A stretch of 64,000 bases of DNA, from NCBI RefSeq assembly GCF_029338275.1, contig NZ_CP119789.1, positions 1,798,001-1,862,000 on the forward strand, written 5' to 3'. The position numbers and the translations under genes were made by a program. Source of the DNA: Haloarcula ordinaria (lineage in GTDB: Archaea > Halobacteriota > Halobacteria > Halobacteriales > Haloarculaceae). Of this stretch, positions 8,610 to 17,149 are shown piece after piece (positions within the stretch are counted from its first letter, which is position 1; each line of letters starts with the position of its first letter). The notes below the pieces were generated by a model. It had not been told where the DNA came from. It saw only the letters and a list, made by a program, of their open reading frames with translations, and did no database searches.

Positions 8610-9122
8610 TCAGACAGTGATCTCGACGCCGGATTCCAGCCACGGCTCGGTGCGACCGACGGTGACGGAGTCGAACTGGGCGAGCCAGTTCTCGTCGCCG
8701 CTCTCGAACGCCTCGAGGGCGTCGCCGACGGTGAAGGTCCGTTCGGCGTCGGTGCACGGGAACACCGCTTCGAGCTGCGTGTCGTCGTATATCGCGAGCG
8801 AGACGACCGGGAAGACGACGACGTCCTCGACGCGGTCCATCCCCATGTAGGTCCGCGTCCGCCGCTCGAACGCCGGCTCGAGGGAGTGGCCGTTGCGGTC
8901 GGCCCAGTCACGGAACTCCTCGTAGGTGGCCAGCGCCCCGGAGCGCTTGTCCTCGGCCATCGTCCGGATGCGCTGCCACTCGCCGGAGACCATCGAGTCG
9001 GTGAACACGCCGTTGGCTTCCAGGTGCTTGACCCGATTCAGGACCTGTTGCTGGGCGTCGAATGTGCCGTACGTGTCCCCTCGAAGGTACAGTTCGGCCC
9101 GGAGTTGTGAGTCGGCTGTCAT
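8610..9122 (-). CDS. HTH-like haloarchaeal protein of unknown function
   Basis: About 170 acidic residues. The N-terminal region (QQQVLNRVKHLEANGVF) looks like a helix-turn-helix or coiled segment. The central part (YEEFRDWADRNGHSLEPAFERR) resembles a family seen widely in haloarchaea with no assigned function. A TATA-like GATAAAG on the minus strand near 9143-9149 fits a start at 9122. An in-frame ATG at 9158 would add 12 residues and is an alternative. The stop abuts the stop of the MacB-like permease on the other strand. It could be a regulator, but no DNA target is visible. Confidence 0.7.
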   Translation of the reverse strand: MTADSQLRAELYLRGDTYGTFDAQQQVLNRVKHLEANGVFTDSMVSGEWQRIRTMAEDKRSGALATYEEFRDWADRNGHSLEPAFERRTRTYMGMDRVEDVVVFPVVSLAIYDDTQLEAVFPCTDAERTFTVGDALEAFESGDENWLAQFDSVTVGRTEPWLESGVEITV

Positions 9123-9477
9123 GGTTATCTCGTCTCCAACTTTATCAGATATCGACATAACTCTTTCCCACTTCTAATAATTAGATTACATATATTTACA
9201 CACGAAGGAATATCAATAGAGAGTGGCTAAGACTACTATATATGGCACTTCTGGAGAATATAACCTTCCGACTTCTTGTCAACTGGTACTAAATATTTTA
9301 CCGCACGGGTCGATGCCTGTTTCGGCCAGCGTCGAATTATTCGAACAGCGTTACGGCGCCGCTCTCGGACATTCCTCTCAGGAGTGCGATTCGAAACCGA
9401 ACTAAGGGGGTGGCTCTCGTACAGTCGAACAGCGGTGCGCGCGATAGTGGGTCGCTGCAAACGAGTTCGCAGTCCCG
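9123..9477. other. Intergenic region with an AT-rich tract
   Basis: This 355-bp spacer lies upstream of the HTH-like gene and downstream of metE. The part at about 9155-9310 is markedly AT-rich for this genome, with several TATA-like runs (ATATATTTA near 9189, CTATATATGG near 9236) and a short palindrome CTAATAATTAG near 9174. No convincing protein gene is seen. It may hold the promoter of the 9122 gene, a small RNA, or a remnant of inserted DNA. Confidence 0.5.
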
Positions 9478-10551
9478 TCAGTCGTCCGCGCTGGCTTCAG
9501 CACCGCTCGCGACGACGTCTATCTCGCCGGCGTCGAGCTCGGCCTCGATTTCTCGGGCCGCTTGTACCATATTCTCCATCTTCCCGTAGGCCACGTCGCG
9601 CGGGAGCAGCTTCACGCCGCAGTCGGGTGAGACGGTCAGGCGCTCTGGTGGGACGACTTCGAGCCCCTTCTTGATGTTGTCCTTGATCTCCTCGACGGAC
9701 TCGACCTCGGCGACGTGGGCGTCGACGACGCCCATCGCGAAGTCCTTGGTGAACTCGTGGTCCTTGAACACGTCGAGCTGCTCGTAGTCACCGTTGGCGA
9801 GTTCGAGGTCGTACTCGTGGACCGGGTAGTCCAGAATCTCGGGGTAGATTCGCGAGTAGTCGCCGTAACAGACGTGCAGCCCGAGTCGGACGTCGTCGGG
9901 CACGTCGTCGACGATGCGCTCGAGACACTCGCCGACGATGGCGTGGTCGTCCGGTGTCGTCGCGAGCGCGGGCTCGTCGATCTGGATGTACCGCGCGCCG
10001 GCCTCGACCAGCGCCTCGATCTCCTCGTTGACGAGATCCGCGAGGTCGTAGGCCAGGGCCTCCTCGCTGTCGTAGACCTCGTTGAACGACCAGTTCGCGA
10101 GGGTGTACGGGCCGGTGATGGGCACCTTGACGGGGCGTTCGGCGACCTCGTCGGTGAACTCGAACTCCTCGACGAGCCACTGCTCGCCGTACTCGACGTC
10201 CTCGGCGACGGAGGGCTTGTCGAAGTAGTTGTGGCCCCACACCTTCACGCGGCCGTTGAACTCGTAGCCGTCGATGCGGTGGGCGAAGTACTCGACCATC
10301 TCATTGCGCCGCATCTCGCCGTCACAGACGACGTCGAGGCCGCAGCGCTCGTGCTCGTCGGTGATGAGTCGCGAGGCGTCGTCTTTCGACTCTTCCCACT
10401 CGTCCTCGCCGAAGTCGGCGTCCTCGTCCTCGAACATCTCGCGGGCGCGGTCGTGCCACTTGGGCTTGGGGTACGAACCGACGACAGTTGTCAGCAGGAA
10501 GTGGTCGTTCGGGTGATTCTCGGGCTTGAACTGGTCTCGTGGTCCTGTCAT
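9478..10551 (-). CDS. metE: Methionine synthase, catalytic (MetE C-terminal-type) protein
   Basis: Cobalamin-independent homocysteine methyltransferase barrel of 357 residues. It begins with TTVVGSYPKP, carries CDGEMRRNEMVEYF near 97-110, a glycine/proline substrate segment (PITGPYTLANW) and the zinc-site motifs LHVCYGD and SPDCGVK in the C-terminal half. Bacterial MetE is about 750 residues with two barrels; here the second barrel is a stand-alone protein. Its ATG lies 1 bp after the stop of a related 330-residue gene, so the two halves form an operon. The methyl donor in archaea may differ from folyl-polyglutamate. Confidence 0.9.
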   Translation of the reverse strand: MTGPRDQFKPENHPNDHFLLTTVVGSYPKPKWHDRAREMFEDEDADFGEDEWEESKDDASRLITDEHERCGLDVVCDGEMRRNEMVEYFAHRIDGYEFNGRVKVWGHNYFDKPSVAEDVEYGEQWLVEEFEFTDEVAERPVKVPITGPYTLANWSFNEVYDSEEALAYDLADLVNEEIEALVEAGARYIQIDEPALATTPDDHAIVGECLERIVDDVPDDVRLGLHVCYGDYSRIYPEILDYPVHEYDLELANGDYEQLDVFKDHEFTKDFAMGVVDAHVAEVESVEEIKDNIKKGLEVVPPERLTVSPDCGVKLLPRDVAYGKMENMVQAAREIEAELDAGEIDVVASGAEASADD

Positions 10552-10552
10552 G

Positions 10553-11545
10553 TTAGGCCTCCACAGCGAGGTCGGCGGCGTTCGCGAGCGATTCGAGCTT
10601 GGCTTCGAACTTGTTGACCGGCAGGTAGAACAGCTCGGTGTTGGCCGTCGCGTAGACGGTGTCGTACGTCGAGTTCGTCTGCTGTTCGAACCAGTCGATG
10701 CGGTCCCGGATGGTCTCGGGGGACTCGACCAGCGTGTTCTGCCCGTCGACGACGCCCAGCGCGACGTCGTCCTTGGTGCCGTACTCCTGGACGTTGTAGA
10801 CGTTCTGGTCGTGGTCGGCGATAAGGTCGAAGCCGATGGCGTCGACGTCCGCGTCCATCAGGTGCGCGTAGACTTTCTCCTCGAGGGCGCCCCAGTAGGT
10901 GTGGGCGACCACGTCGGCGTCGGTGGCACTCGCGACGGCGTCGATGGCCTCGCTGGCCCGTTCGTCCTGGCCGTCGGCGGGCGCGTTCTCGACCAGCGAT
11001 GGTTCCAGCAGGAACAGCGTCTCCACGTCGGGGAACTGCTCGACTTCGCCGGCCAGGAACTCCGCGACGGCGTCGAGGAACGACGCTTCGTCGCCGTAGT
11101 GTTCGTCCGTCGCGAGGTCTGAAAGCGAGTACGGGCCGGGGAAGACGGCCTGCAACCCGCCGTCGACGAGTTCGCTCGCGGCGTCGAGTTCCGCGGCGAT
11201 GTCGCCGTCGGCGGTCAGGTCGCCCTGGACCACCGGCTCGCGGTAGAAGTTGTTGTTGTCGTAGTAGCGGACGATGCCACGGGTCTCCACGTTGTCGTGG
11301 ACCGCAAGCGGGTGGGCGAGCATGTCGTCCCAGCGGAGTTGCCCCTCGACGATACGGTCGAGGCCGGCGTCCTGCTGGAGCGTGACGACCTCCTCGCGGG
11401 CGCGCCGATAGGCGTCGACGACGTCGCCGCCCTCGTCGCCCGAGATGAGGTCGCTCTTCTGGTGGCCCTTCAGGTCGGACAGCTCGTCCTTGGCCCAGTC
11501 CGGCAGCGGGAACAGGCCAGGAGTCGTCGCGACTATGTCTGTCAT
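10553..11545 (-). CDS. MetE-like companion protein (methionine synthase homologue)
   Basis: 330 residues with a MetE/UROD-like barrel: TTPGLFPLPDWAK at the start, IVEGQLRWDDMLAHPL near 65, FPGPYSLSDLA near 134 and a C-terminal VTVYATANTE-like end. The zinc motif CxxxG seen in the partner is absent, so it may serve as the substrate- or folate-binding half, or act on another donor. It is first in a two-gene operon with the catalytic MetE-type gene. A clear minus-strand TATA element at 11570-11580 precedes the ATG by about 25-35 bp. Confidence 0.82.
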   Translation of the reverse strand: MTDIVATTPGLFPLPDWAKDELSDLKGHQKSDLISGDEGGDVVDAYRRAREEVVTLQQDAGLDRIVEGQLRWDDMLAHPLAVHDNVETRGIVRYYDNNNFYREPVVQGDLTADGDIAAELDAASELVDGGLQAVFPGPYSLSDLATDEHYGDEASFLDAVAEFLAGEVEQFPDVETLFLLEPSLVENAPADGQDERASEAIDAVASATDADVVAHTYWGALEEKVYAHLMDADVDAIGFDLIADHDQNVYNVQEYGTKDDVALGVVDGQNTLVESPETIRDRIDWFEQQTNSTYDTVYATANTELFYLPVNKFEAKLESLANAADLAVEA

Positions 11546-11569
11546 TACGCCCGGCTATGAAATGACGGG

Positions 11570-11580
11570 CTTTAATATTT
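11570..11580 (-). promoter_or_regulatory. TATA element of the metE operon
   Basis: Minus-strand AAATATTAAAG, 25-35 bp before the ATG at 11545, inside a locally AT-rich stretch. It indicates a leaderless or very short-leader transcript. Confidence 0.6.
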
Positions 11581-11607
11581 CCTATTCAATAAAATGTCCT
11601 GTAGTAA

Positions 11608-12219
11608 TCACAGCGGCCAGAACCGCAGGACGACGAGCTCCTCGTAGGGATGATTCTCGCTCGCGACCCGTTCGCTCTCGAGCCCCCGGTCGTGCGCGTA
11701 CGAGCGGACGGCGTCCGGGTCCGTGAGGCTGCTGACGAGCAGGAGGGCCTCGCCGCCGGGAGCCAGCACTCTCGCAACGTCGTCGAGGAACGGGTCGACG
11801 AGGCGACGGCCGTCCTCGCCACCGGAGAGTGCGTGTTCCATCCAGTCGTCCCATTCCTTCTCCTCGGGCGTCGGCAGATACGGTGGGTTGAACACGGCGA
11901 GGTCGAAGGCGCCGTCACGGAACGGCGAGACGAGGTCGCCGCGGACGACGCTGACGCCGTTCGCCGCGGCCTGCCGGCAGGCCAGCGGACTCAGGTCGAC
12001 GCCCACGGCGTCGGCGCCGGCCTCGTCGAGGGTCGCAGCGACGTAGCCCGAACCGGTGCCCACGTCCAGCACCCGGTCGCCCGACCCGGCGTACGCTCGG
12101 GCGGTCCGTGCCAGCAGGGCCGAGTCCTCGGCCGGCTGGTACACCGACTCGACCTCCCGGGCGTCGGCAAGTGACGGGCGGCCACGGTCCGACTCTGCGT
12201 CGGCGTCTTCGTCGGTCAT
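11608..12219 (-). CDS. HemK2/Mtq2-like N5-glutamine methyltransferase
   Basis: Class I SAM-dependent methyltransferase of 203 residues. It has the SAM loop VLDVGTGSGYVAATL near 51-65, an acidic strand end (AVGVDLSPLAC), and the NPPY catalytic motif in FNPPYLPTPEEKEWDDWMEH near 110-129. This set matches the HemK2/Mtq2 group that methylates the GGQ glutamine of class I release factors; in archaea other protein substrates are also possible. It starts 1 bp after the ksgA stop, placing it last in a DUF655-ksgA-hemK2 operon. Confidence 0.9.
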   Translation of the reverse strand: MTDEDADAESDRGRPSLADAREVESVYQPAEDSALLARTARAYAGSGDRVLDVGTGSGYVAATLDEAGADAVGVDLSPLACRQAAANGVSVVRGDLVSPFRDGAFDLAVFNPPYLPTPEEKEWDDWMEHALSGGEDGRRLVDPFLDDVARVLAPGGEALLLVSSLTDPDAVRSYAHDRGLESERVASENHPYEELVVLRFWPL

Positions 12220-12220
12220 C

Positions 12221-13078
12221 TCAGGCCCCTGGCTCGCCGACCTCGTGGGCCAGCGTCGCGAGCGCCGCGAAGTCGGCCGGGGTGAGTTTCCCCGCTCGCG
12301 CGCTCATCAGCGCCTCGTCGGCTGCGTCGACGACAGCGTCCGGGTCGCCCAGTCCCGAAATGTGTGCCGTGTTGCGCACCGCGTTGCGCATCGTCTTCCG
12401 TCGCTGGGTGAACACCGCCTTCAGGAAGGCCATGAAGAACTCGTCGCTCGGGACGCTGTAGTCGGGGTCGCGCGGCGTCGTCCGCACGAGCGCGCTCGTC
12501 ACCCGGGGCTGGGGGTCGAACGCTTCGGGTGGGACCGTCTCGACCACCTCGACGTCGGCGTAGTGGCCGGCAGTCACCGAGAGGCGGCCGTAGTCGTCGG
12601 TCGCCGGGTCGGCGGCCATCCGGTCGGCGAACTCCCGCTGGAACATCAACACCAGCGGGCGTTTCTCGGGGAGCAAGCGGAAGGCGATCTCCGAGGAGGC
12701 ACCGTAGGGCAGGTTCGAGATGCTGGCGGTGAACTCGGGCAGGTCGACCTCCAGGGCGTCGCCCTCGACGACGGTGAGCCGGCCGGCCTCGATTTCCCGC
12801 GCGAACTCCTCGCGGAGGTGGGCGGCGAAGTCCGGGTCGCGTTCGATAGCGGTCACGCGGTCGGCGACGGCGAGCAGTCGGTCCGTCAGCGCCCCCGGTC
12901 CCGCGCCGATTTCGAGGACGTTCGAGCAGTCGAACCCGGCGTCGGTGGCGTACTCGGGAATGCGGTCGAGTACCCGGTCGTCGACCAGGAAGTGCTGGTC
13001 GCGGCGGGTGTCGGCCCGCTTGCCGGCGCGCCTGACGAGCGCGTCCGGGTCGCGACTACCGGTCGCTGTGTCGGTCAT
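12221..13078 (-). CDS. ksgA: 16S rRNA dimethyladenosine transferase KsgA/Dim1
   Basis: Dimethylates two adjacent adenosines in the 3' terminal hairpin of 16S rRNA during small-subunit assembly. The 285-residue protein has RRDQHFLVDDRVLDRI near 26-41, the SAM motif VLEIGAGPGALTDRLL near 55-70, the catalytic motif ISNLPYGASSEIAFRL near 115-130, and FFMAFLKAVFTQRRKT near 222-237. All are expected in KsgA/Dim1. It sits between DUF655 and HemK2, the usual archaeal order, and its 16S target is also encoded in this window. Confidence 0.96.
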   Translation of the reverse strand: MTDTATGSRDPDALVRRAGKRADTRRDQHFLVDDRVLDRIPEYATDAGFDCSNVLEIGAGPGALTDRLLAVADRVTAIERDPDFAAHLREEFAREIEAGRLTVVEGDALEVDLPEFTASISNLPYGASSEIAFRLLPEKRPLVLMFQREFADRMAADPATDDYGRLSVTAGHYADVEVVETVPPEAFDPQPRVTSALVRTTPRDPDYSVPSDEFFMAFLKAVFTQRRKTMRNAVRNTAHISGLGDPDAVVDAADEALMSARAGKLTPADFAALATLAHEVGEPGA

Positions 13079-13115
13079 TACCCCGCCGTAGACGGTCGGT
13101 ATTGAAAAGTGACGC

Positions 13116-13688
13116 CTATTCGCTGTCCTCGCGCCGGACGAAGATGCGGTACTTCAGGTCGTTCTCGCGCAGTTCCTCGAGGATGCGCTCGACCAGCACC
13201 TCCTTCGGTTTGTGGAGGCCGCTGACTCGCTCTTCCAGCTCGTCGAAGCTCTCGAAGGGCTTGCGCTTTCGTTCGTCGAGGATGGAGTTGCGCAGCTTCT
13301 TGCCGATGCCCGGCAGCAGGTTCAGCTGGTGGAGGCGCAGCGTGATGGGCTGGGCGTCGTTGTAGAAGTCCACGAACCGCCGTTCGTCGTCCTCGACGAT
13401 CTCCTCGACGGCGTACTCGACCTCGGACTGCGTGCCGCCGGGCAGGTCCTCGAACTCGACTTCGGTGATGCGACCGAACTCAGTCAGGTCGACCCGGTCG
13501 CCGAAGGCGACGTCGGAGTCGTCGTCGAGCACGAGTTCGTAGATGGAGAAGTCCTGCACGTCGAGCGCGAACGCGAGCGCCTCCTTCTTGTGCTGAGGGC
13601 GGTCGTCGTCGCTCCGGCCGTGCGGGAGGACGTCGAGGACGGCGCCGAGTATCTCGTCGCCACTGTCCTCGGGTTCCGTAGTGGTCAT
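13116..13688 (-). CDS. DUF655 family RNA-binding-type protein
   Basis: 190 residues matching the archaeal DUF655 family, which is nearly always encoded between rpoF/rpl21e and ksgA. The C-terminal part has helix-hairpin-helix character (LHQLNLLPGIGKKLRNSILD near 125-144), the middle resembles an OB-like fold, and both ends are strongly charged. Function is unproven; nucleic-acid binding in ribosome biogenesis or transcription is inferred from HhH and context. A minus-strand TATA-like CATTAAGTA at 13711-13719 precedes the ATG by about 25 bp and probably drives the three-gene operon. Confidence 0.9.
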   Translation of the reverse strand: MTTTEPEDSGDEILGAVLDVLPHGRSDDDRPQHKKEALAFALDVQDFSIYELVLDDDSDVAFGDRVDLTEFGRITEVEFEDLPGGTQSEVEYAVEEIVEDDERRFVDFYNDAQPITLRLHQLNLLPGIGKKLRNSILDERKRKPFESFDELEERVSGLHKPKEVLVERILEELRENDLKYRIFVRREDSE

Positions 13689-13710
13689 ACCCAGGGGTAC
13701 GGTCAGAACC

Positions 13711-13719
13711 TACTTAATG
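13711..13719 (-). promoter_or_regulatory. TATA-like element for the DUF655-ksgA-hemK2 operon
   Basis: Minus-strand CATTAAGTA lies 23-31 bp before the ATG at 13688, in the 95-bp gap that separates this operon from rpoF. Confidence 0.5.
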
Positions 13720-13783
13720 TCGGTGGGTGAGAGTGATACCGCACGACGACGGGGACCCGGAGAACTGCGGTGGGGAACCCGAC

Positions 13784-14140
13784 TCAGGCGTACTGCTTGA
13801 CGATGTTGAGAATCTCGTCGAGCTCGTCGCCGTCCAGGGAGTAGCGTTCCTGCGCGAAGACGGCGCGGAGCTCGTCCCGGTCGAGCGGGCGGAGGTTCGC
13901 GATCTTGTACGCGGTCGGTTCGTCGACCTTCTCCAGTTCCCGCAGTTGCTCGACGAACTCCAGGGACTCCTCGGGGTCGAGCATCGCGAAGCGATTGACG
14001 TGCTCGATGGCCCGCTTGAGCTCGTACCGCATCTCGCGGTCCTCGTCGGCCGCGCGCTCCATCTCTAGCCCTCCGAGAATCTCCTTGGTCTCGGCGACCG
14101 TGAGATACTCCTCGGAGACCTTCTCTTTGAAGATGGTCAT
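13784..14140 (-). CDS. rpoF: DNA-directed RNA polymerase subunit F (Rpo4)
   Basis: 118 residues, the archaeal counterpart of eukaryotic Rpb4, which pairs with Rpo7 in the polymerase stalk. The sequence begins MTIFKEKVSEEYLTVAETKE and has the family's helical middle (ATxYKIANLRPLDRDELRAVF near 80-100) and C-terminal HRDC-like segment. It starts 3 bp after the stop of ribosomal protein L21e and was probably transcribed with it, the order conserved across Euryarchaeota. Confidence 0.95.
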   Translation of the reverse strand: MTIFKEKVSEEYLTVAETKEILGGLEMERAADEDREMRYELKRAIEHVNRFAMLDPEESLEFVEQLRELEKVDEPTAYKIANLRPLDRDELRAVFAQERYSLDGDELDEILNIVKQYA

Positions 14141-14143
14141 CGC

Positions 14144-14437
14144 TTAGTTCTCTTGACGACGGAGGTGTGCGGGCGTCACGATGATGGTCTTTTCCTTGTT
14201 CCCGTCGACGATCTGGACTTTGTAGGCCGTGCCCTGTTTGCCGACGACTTCGCCGGTCTGGCCGTCGAAGCGGGGGTGGAACCGACCCTTGGGAACCGAC
14301 GGGTCGATCTTCATGTGGACCTTCTCGCCCTCCTCGTACTGCTCGACGGCACGCTGGGGCGGGGAGGTGCCTCGGTTGCGGGGCTTGTTCTTGAGCTTGT
14401 CACGCGTCCCTTCGAGGGGTCCGTTGGAACTAGGCAT
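14144..14437 (-). CDS. rpl21e: 50S ribosomal protein L21e
   Basis: 97 basic residues, as expected for L21e. It shows [15 protein letters not shown] at the N-terminus, [19 protein letters not shown] near 22-40, [20 protein letters not shown] near 43-62 and the SH3-like end [15 protein letters not shown]. The same frame is open to 14770, but the start at 14437 gives exact family length. A minus-strand TATA element TTTTATTAG (14464-14472) stands about 30 bp before it. Confidence 0.97.
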   Translation of the reverse strand: MPSSNGPLEGTRDKLKNKPRNRGTSPPQRAVEQYEEGEKVHMKIDPSVPKGRFHPRFDGQTGEVVGKQGTAYKVQIVDGNKEKTIIVTPAHLRRQEN

Positions 14438-14463
14438 TCTTGGCCTTCGCTTGTCCACTCGCC

Positions 14464-14472
14464 CTAATAAAA
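14464..14472 (-). promoter_or_regulatory. TATA element for rpl21e-rpoF
   Basis: Minus-strand TTTTATTAG, 27-35 bp before the L21e ATG, in an otherwise GC-rich spacer. Confidence 0.55.
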
Positions 14473-14552
14473 CGTGCGTTCCACGCCCGTCAGGGGCCGA
14501 CGGGCGCCGTCGCTCCCGGGGTGAGCGACCGAAAAGACGGGAGCCAGTCCGT

Positions 14553-14819
14553 TCAGAGGCGGCCGACGGTGTCGACTTCGACCGATTCGACGCCCTCGAC
14601 GTCCGCGAACGCTTCCTCGACGGCCTCCGTGCCACCGGCGTCGTCGGGCACGATGACGGTCGGGAACAGCGCGACGAGGCCGAACGCGACGTCGTCACGT
14701 TCGAAGCCCTTGATCTTCGCTCCTTCGGGAAGCGACCCTTCGAGACGCTCCTGCAGTGCGTCGAGGTCAACTTCCGGGCTCTGCGGCATGATCTTGATCT
14801 TGGCGGCGACTTTTCCCAT
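14553..14819 (-). CDS. Elongation factor 1-beta
   Basis: Guanine nucleotide exchange factor for EF-1 alpha. At 88 residues it has the normal archaeal length: [20 protein letters not shown] at the start, then [19 protein letters not shown] near 33-51, and a [15 protein letters not shown] ending. It begins 2 bp after the stop of the zinc-finger microprotein gene, so the two form an operon, an arrangement common in haloarchaea. Confidence 0.96.
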   Translation of the reverse strand: MGKVAAKIKIMPQSPEVDLDALQERLEGSLPEGAKIKGFERDDVAFGLVALFPTVIVPDDAGGTEAVEEAFADVEGVESVEVDTVGRL

Positions 14820-14821
14820 TG

Positions 14822-15001
14822 TTATGGTCCTCGGAATCCGCAGTCGGGGCACTCGTAGAGGTTGCTCTGCTTCCGACAGGTGGCACACCGGTAGATCTGG
14901 TGCCCGCAGTCCGGGCACTTGAACGCGGCGGCGTTCGTGCCGGCGATGTTGATGCCACACGAGACGCACTTGCGCGCCTGTTTCTGCTGGCTCTCGCTCA
15001 T
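14822..15001 (-). CDS. Small double zinc-finger protein (HVO_2753-like)
   Basis: 59 residues with four cysteine pairs: CVSCG near 12-16, CPDCG near 29-33, CATC near 39-42 and CPDCG near 51-55, enough for two zinc sites. From memory it matches the Haloferax protein HVO_2753, also encoded before EF-1 beta and linked to swarming and biofilm formation. Start 15001 is chosen over the longer frame to 15040 because [12 protein letters not shown] is the conserved N-terminus and a TATA-like CTTTTAA lies 23-29 bp upstream. Confidence 0.92.
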   Translation of the reverse strand: MSESQQKQARKCVSCGINIAGTNAAAFKCPDCGHQIYRCATCRKQSNLYECPDCGFRGP

Positions 15002-15023
15002 ACCACTCCGTATCCGACCGCGA

Positions 15024-15030
15024 CTTTTAA
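15024..15030 (-). promoter_or_regulatory. TATA-like element for the zinc-finger/EF-1 beta operon
   Basis: Minus-strand TTAAAAG, 23-29 bp before the ATG at 15001. Confidence 0.5.
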
Positions 15031-15093
15031 CGATTGCCAAACGTTTCGGGGGGAGAGAAGCGGTGACACACCGCCGACTCGCTCCGTATTCGC

Positions 15094-15690
15094 CTAACTC
15101 CCCGGGAGGATGTCGCCCAGTGCGGCCCCGATGGCCATCGGGACGAACGCCACGCTACAGACACAGAGGGCCACCCATGCCATCTGGGGGTCGGTCGACC
15201 ACTCGACGACGCCCCATCCGGTGAGCAGCACGACCGAGGTGAGGAACGCGGTTCCGGTGACGCCGACCAACCGGCGTGGAACGAGTCCGAAGACCCGCTT
15301 CGCGACGCGCACGTCCTGGAAGTCCGCGACGTAGAGGATCCCGACGACCATCCCTACGGCCGCCGCGAGGGTCCCAGCGAAGTACAGCGGGTGCTGGGCG
15401 ATGTGCTGGCCCGCGTCGACGGTCCCGCTCTCGACGGCCATCGGGATCCCAAAGAGGAGCGATCCGAGGAGCGCCTCGGCGAAGTCGCTCCGGTCGAACC
15501 CCCAGATGACTCGCCCGAACACCGCCGTACTGTCGCTCTGGACCTCGATTGCGGCCCGCATCGCCTCGCGGACCTGTTCGCGCTCCGTGGGGTCGTCGAC
15601 GATGGCTTGCAGTTCTTCGAGTTCGTCGAACAGCGCACCGATGGAGTCGTCGTCCTCGGTCGCCGGCGGTTCTGTTTGGTCCTCGCTCAT
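15094..15690 (-). CDS. Integral membrane protein, probably DUF2391 family
   Basis: About 198 residues. A cytoplasmic N-terminal half is acidic and helical ([15 protein letters not shown]). Four to five membrane helices follow, including [52 protein letters not shown] and [20 protein letters not shown]. The layout resembles the DUF2391/TIGR02587 group of integral membrane proteins with no known function. Start 15690 is used because its ATG overlaps the upstream small gene's stop (ATGA), giving translational coupling; 15726 is possible. Confidence 0.75.
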   Translation of the reverse strand: MSEDQTEPPATEDDDSIGALFDELEELQAIVDDPTEREQVREAMRAAIEVQSDSTAVFGRVIWGFDRSDFAEALLGSLLFGIPMAVESGTVDAGQHIAQHPLYFAGTLAAAVGMVVGILYVADFQDVRVAKRVFGLVPRRLVGVTGTAFLTSVVLLTGWGVVEWSTDPQMAWVALCVCSVAFVPMAIGAALGDILPGS

Positions 15691-15914
15691 CAGTCGGGGA
15701 GCTCCGTCGGGCACCTCGTGCCCCACTCGCCGGGGAACGTCGGGGCGACCAGTGAGGTGTCCACCCAGTCACCGACCGTGCGTTCGAGTGCGTCGACCCA
15801 GCCCATCAGGGCGCTGGCGTGTGCGACCCAGAGGCGCGCGCCACGCCCGACCCGCGTACACGACGTACCGACTGCCCGCCCCGCTCGACCGACTTCGAGT
15901 GCGGCCACGTTCAT
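15690..15914 (-). CDS. Small hypothetical protein coupled to the DUF2391-like gene
   Basis: 74 residues, MNVAALEVGRAGRAVGTSC at the N-terminus, with two cysteines, no membrane helix and no motif I recognise. Its TGA overlaps the ATG of the downstream membrane protein gene by 4 bp. Codon third positions are GC-rich on this strand. These two facts are the only support for it being a gene. Confidence 0.5.
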   Translation of the reverse strand: MNVAALEVGRAGRAVGTSCTRVGRGARLWVAHASALMGWVDALERTVGDWVDTSLVAPTFPGEWGTRCPTELPD

Positions 15915-16012
15915 GCCGATATCACCGAGGGCCGCCGGGTTAAGCCTTTACGCTGGGATAGGAAGCCAGCGTCGGCGGATTTCGGACCGACTGTTTCCCT
16001 CGAACCACCCAA

Positions 16013-16025
16013 ACATATATATGTA
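16013..16025 (+). promoter_or_regulatory. TATA element for tfb
   Basis: ACATATATATGTA, containing the perfect palindrome CATATATATG (16014-16023), lies about 30 bp before the TFB start. It is the only strong AT run in the 140-bp spacer. Confidence 0.7.
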
Positions 16026-16051
16026 ATTGGCTGTTCTCCGTAAAAGAACAC

Positions 16052-17011
16052 ATGGAACGTCCGACGCGCCAGCGGAACACCGAGCAGGAGGAGCGCGAGC
16101 AGGAGTCCGAGGCCACAGGACAGCAGACCTGTCCGGAATGTGAGTCGGAATCGATATCCAGTGACGGTGGTGGTGAACTCGTCTGCGAGGACTGCGGGCT
16201 GGTCATCGAAGACGAGAACATCGACCGGGGGCCGGAGTGGCGGGCGTTCAACCACTCCGAGCGCCAGTCGAAGTCCCGCGTCGGCGCGCCGACGACCCAG
16301 ACGATGCACGACAAGGGACTGACCACGCAAATCGACTGGAAGGACAAGGACGCCTACGGCCGGTCGCTCTCCTCGGAGAAGCGCAGCCAGATGCACCGCC
16401 TGCGCAAGTGGCAGGAGCGCATCCGGACGAAGGACGCCGGCGAACGGAACCTCCAGTTCGCGCTCTCCGAGATCGACCGCATGGCCTCCGCGCTGGGCGT
16501 CCCCCGCTCGGTGCGGGAGGTCGCCTCCGTCATCTATCGGCGCGCGCTGAACGAGGACCTCATCCGCGGCCGTTCCATCGAAGGCGTGGCGACGGCCTGC
16601 CTGTACGCCGCCTGCCGACAGGAGGGCATCCCGCGCAGTCTCGAAGAGGTGTCGGACGTCTCCCGGGTCGAACAGAAGGAGATTGGGCGCACGTATCGGT
16701 ACGTCGCCCAGGAGCTCGAACTGAAGATGGAGCCGGTCGACCCCAAGCAGTACGTCCCCCGCTTCGCCTCGGAACTCGAACTCTCCGAGGAGGTCCAGTC
16801 GAAGGCCAACGAGATTATCGACACGACGGCCGAACAGGGCCTGCTCTCGGGGAAGTCCCCCACGGGCTACGCCGCCGCGGCCATCTACGCCGCCTCGCTG
16901 CTCTGCAACGAGAAGAAGACACAGCGCGAGGTCGCCGACGTCGCCCAGGTGACCGAAGTCACCATCCGCAACCGGTACCAGGAACAGATCGAAGCGATGG
17001 GCATCCACTGA
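16052..17011 (+). CDS. tfb: Transcription initiation factor TFB
   Basis: Archaeal TFIIB that bridges TBP-bound promoter DNA and RNA polymerase. The 319-residue protein has a zinc ribbon with C27, C30, C45 and C48 (CPEC...[10 protein letters not shown]), a B-finger/linker with [19 protein letters not shown], and two cyclin repeats. The first repeat includes [20 protein letters not shown] near 190-209 and the second [20 protein letters not shown] near 279-298. The helix-turn-helix for BRE contact follows ([16 protein letters not shown]). Haloarchaea keep several TFBs; this one is full length. Confidence 0.97.
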   Translation: MERPTRQRNTEQEEREQESEATGQQTCPECESESISSDGGGELVCEDCGLVIEDENIDRGPEWRAFNHSERQSKSRVGAPTTQTMHDKGLTTQIDWKDKDAYGRSLSSEKRSQMHRLRKWQERIRTKDAGERNLQFALSEIDRMASALGVPRSVREVASVIYRRALNEDLIRGRSIEGVATACLYAACRQEGIPRSLEEVSDVSRVEQKEIGRTYRYVAQELELKMEPVDPKQYVPRFASELELSEEVQSKANEIIDTTAEQGLLSGKSPTGYAAAAIYAASLLCNEKKTQREVADVAQVTEVTIRNRYQEQIEAMGIH

Positions 17012-17149
17012 CGCGGCACCAGCGTCTTTCTCGGACTGCTCCAGATGGTCGTGAGCGACGCCACCACGCGCTGCTCGCCGGTCCTCCGTGACATTCGAAC
17101 CGCAGTAGTAACATTGAGTTAGCGGTGCTGACCGAACGTTCGCGTACGC

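Noticed and set aside
9223..9405. 60-codon ORF in the AT-rich spacer
   Set aside because: Unusual codon use for this genome, no family resemblance and no promoter at a suitable distance.
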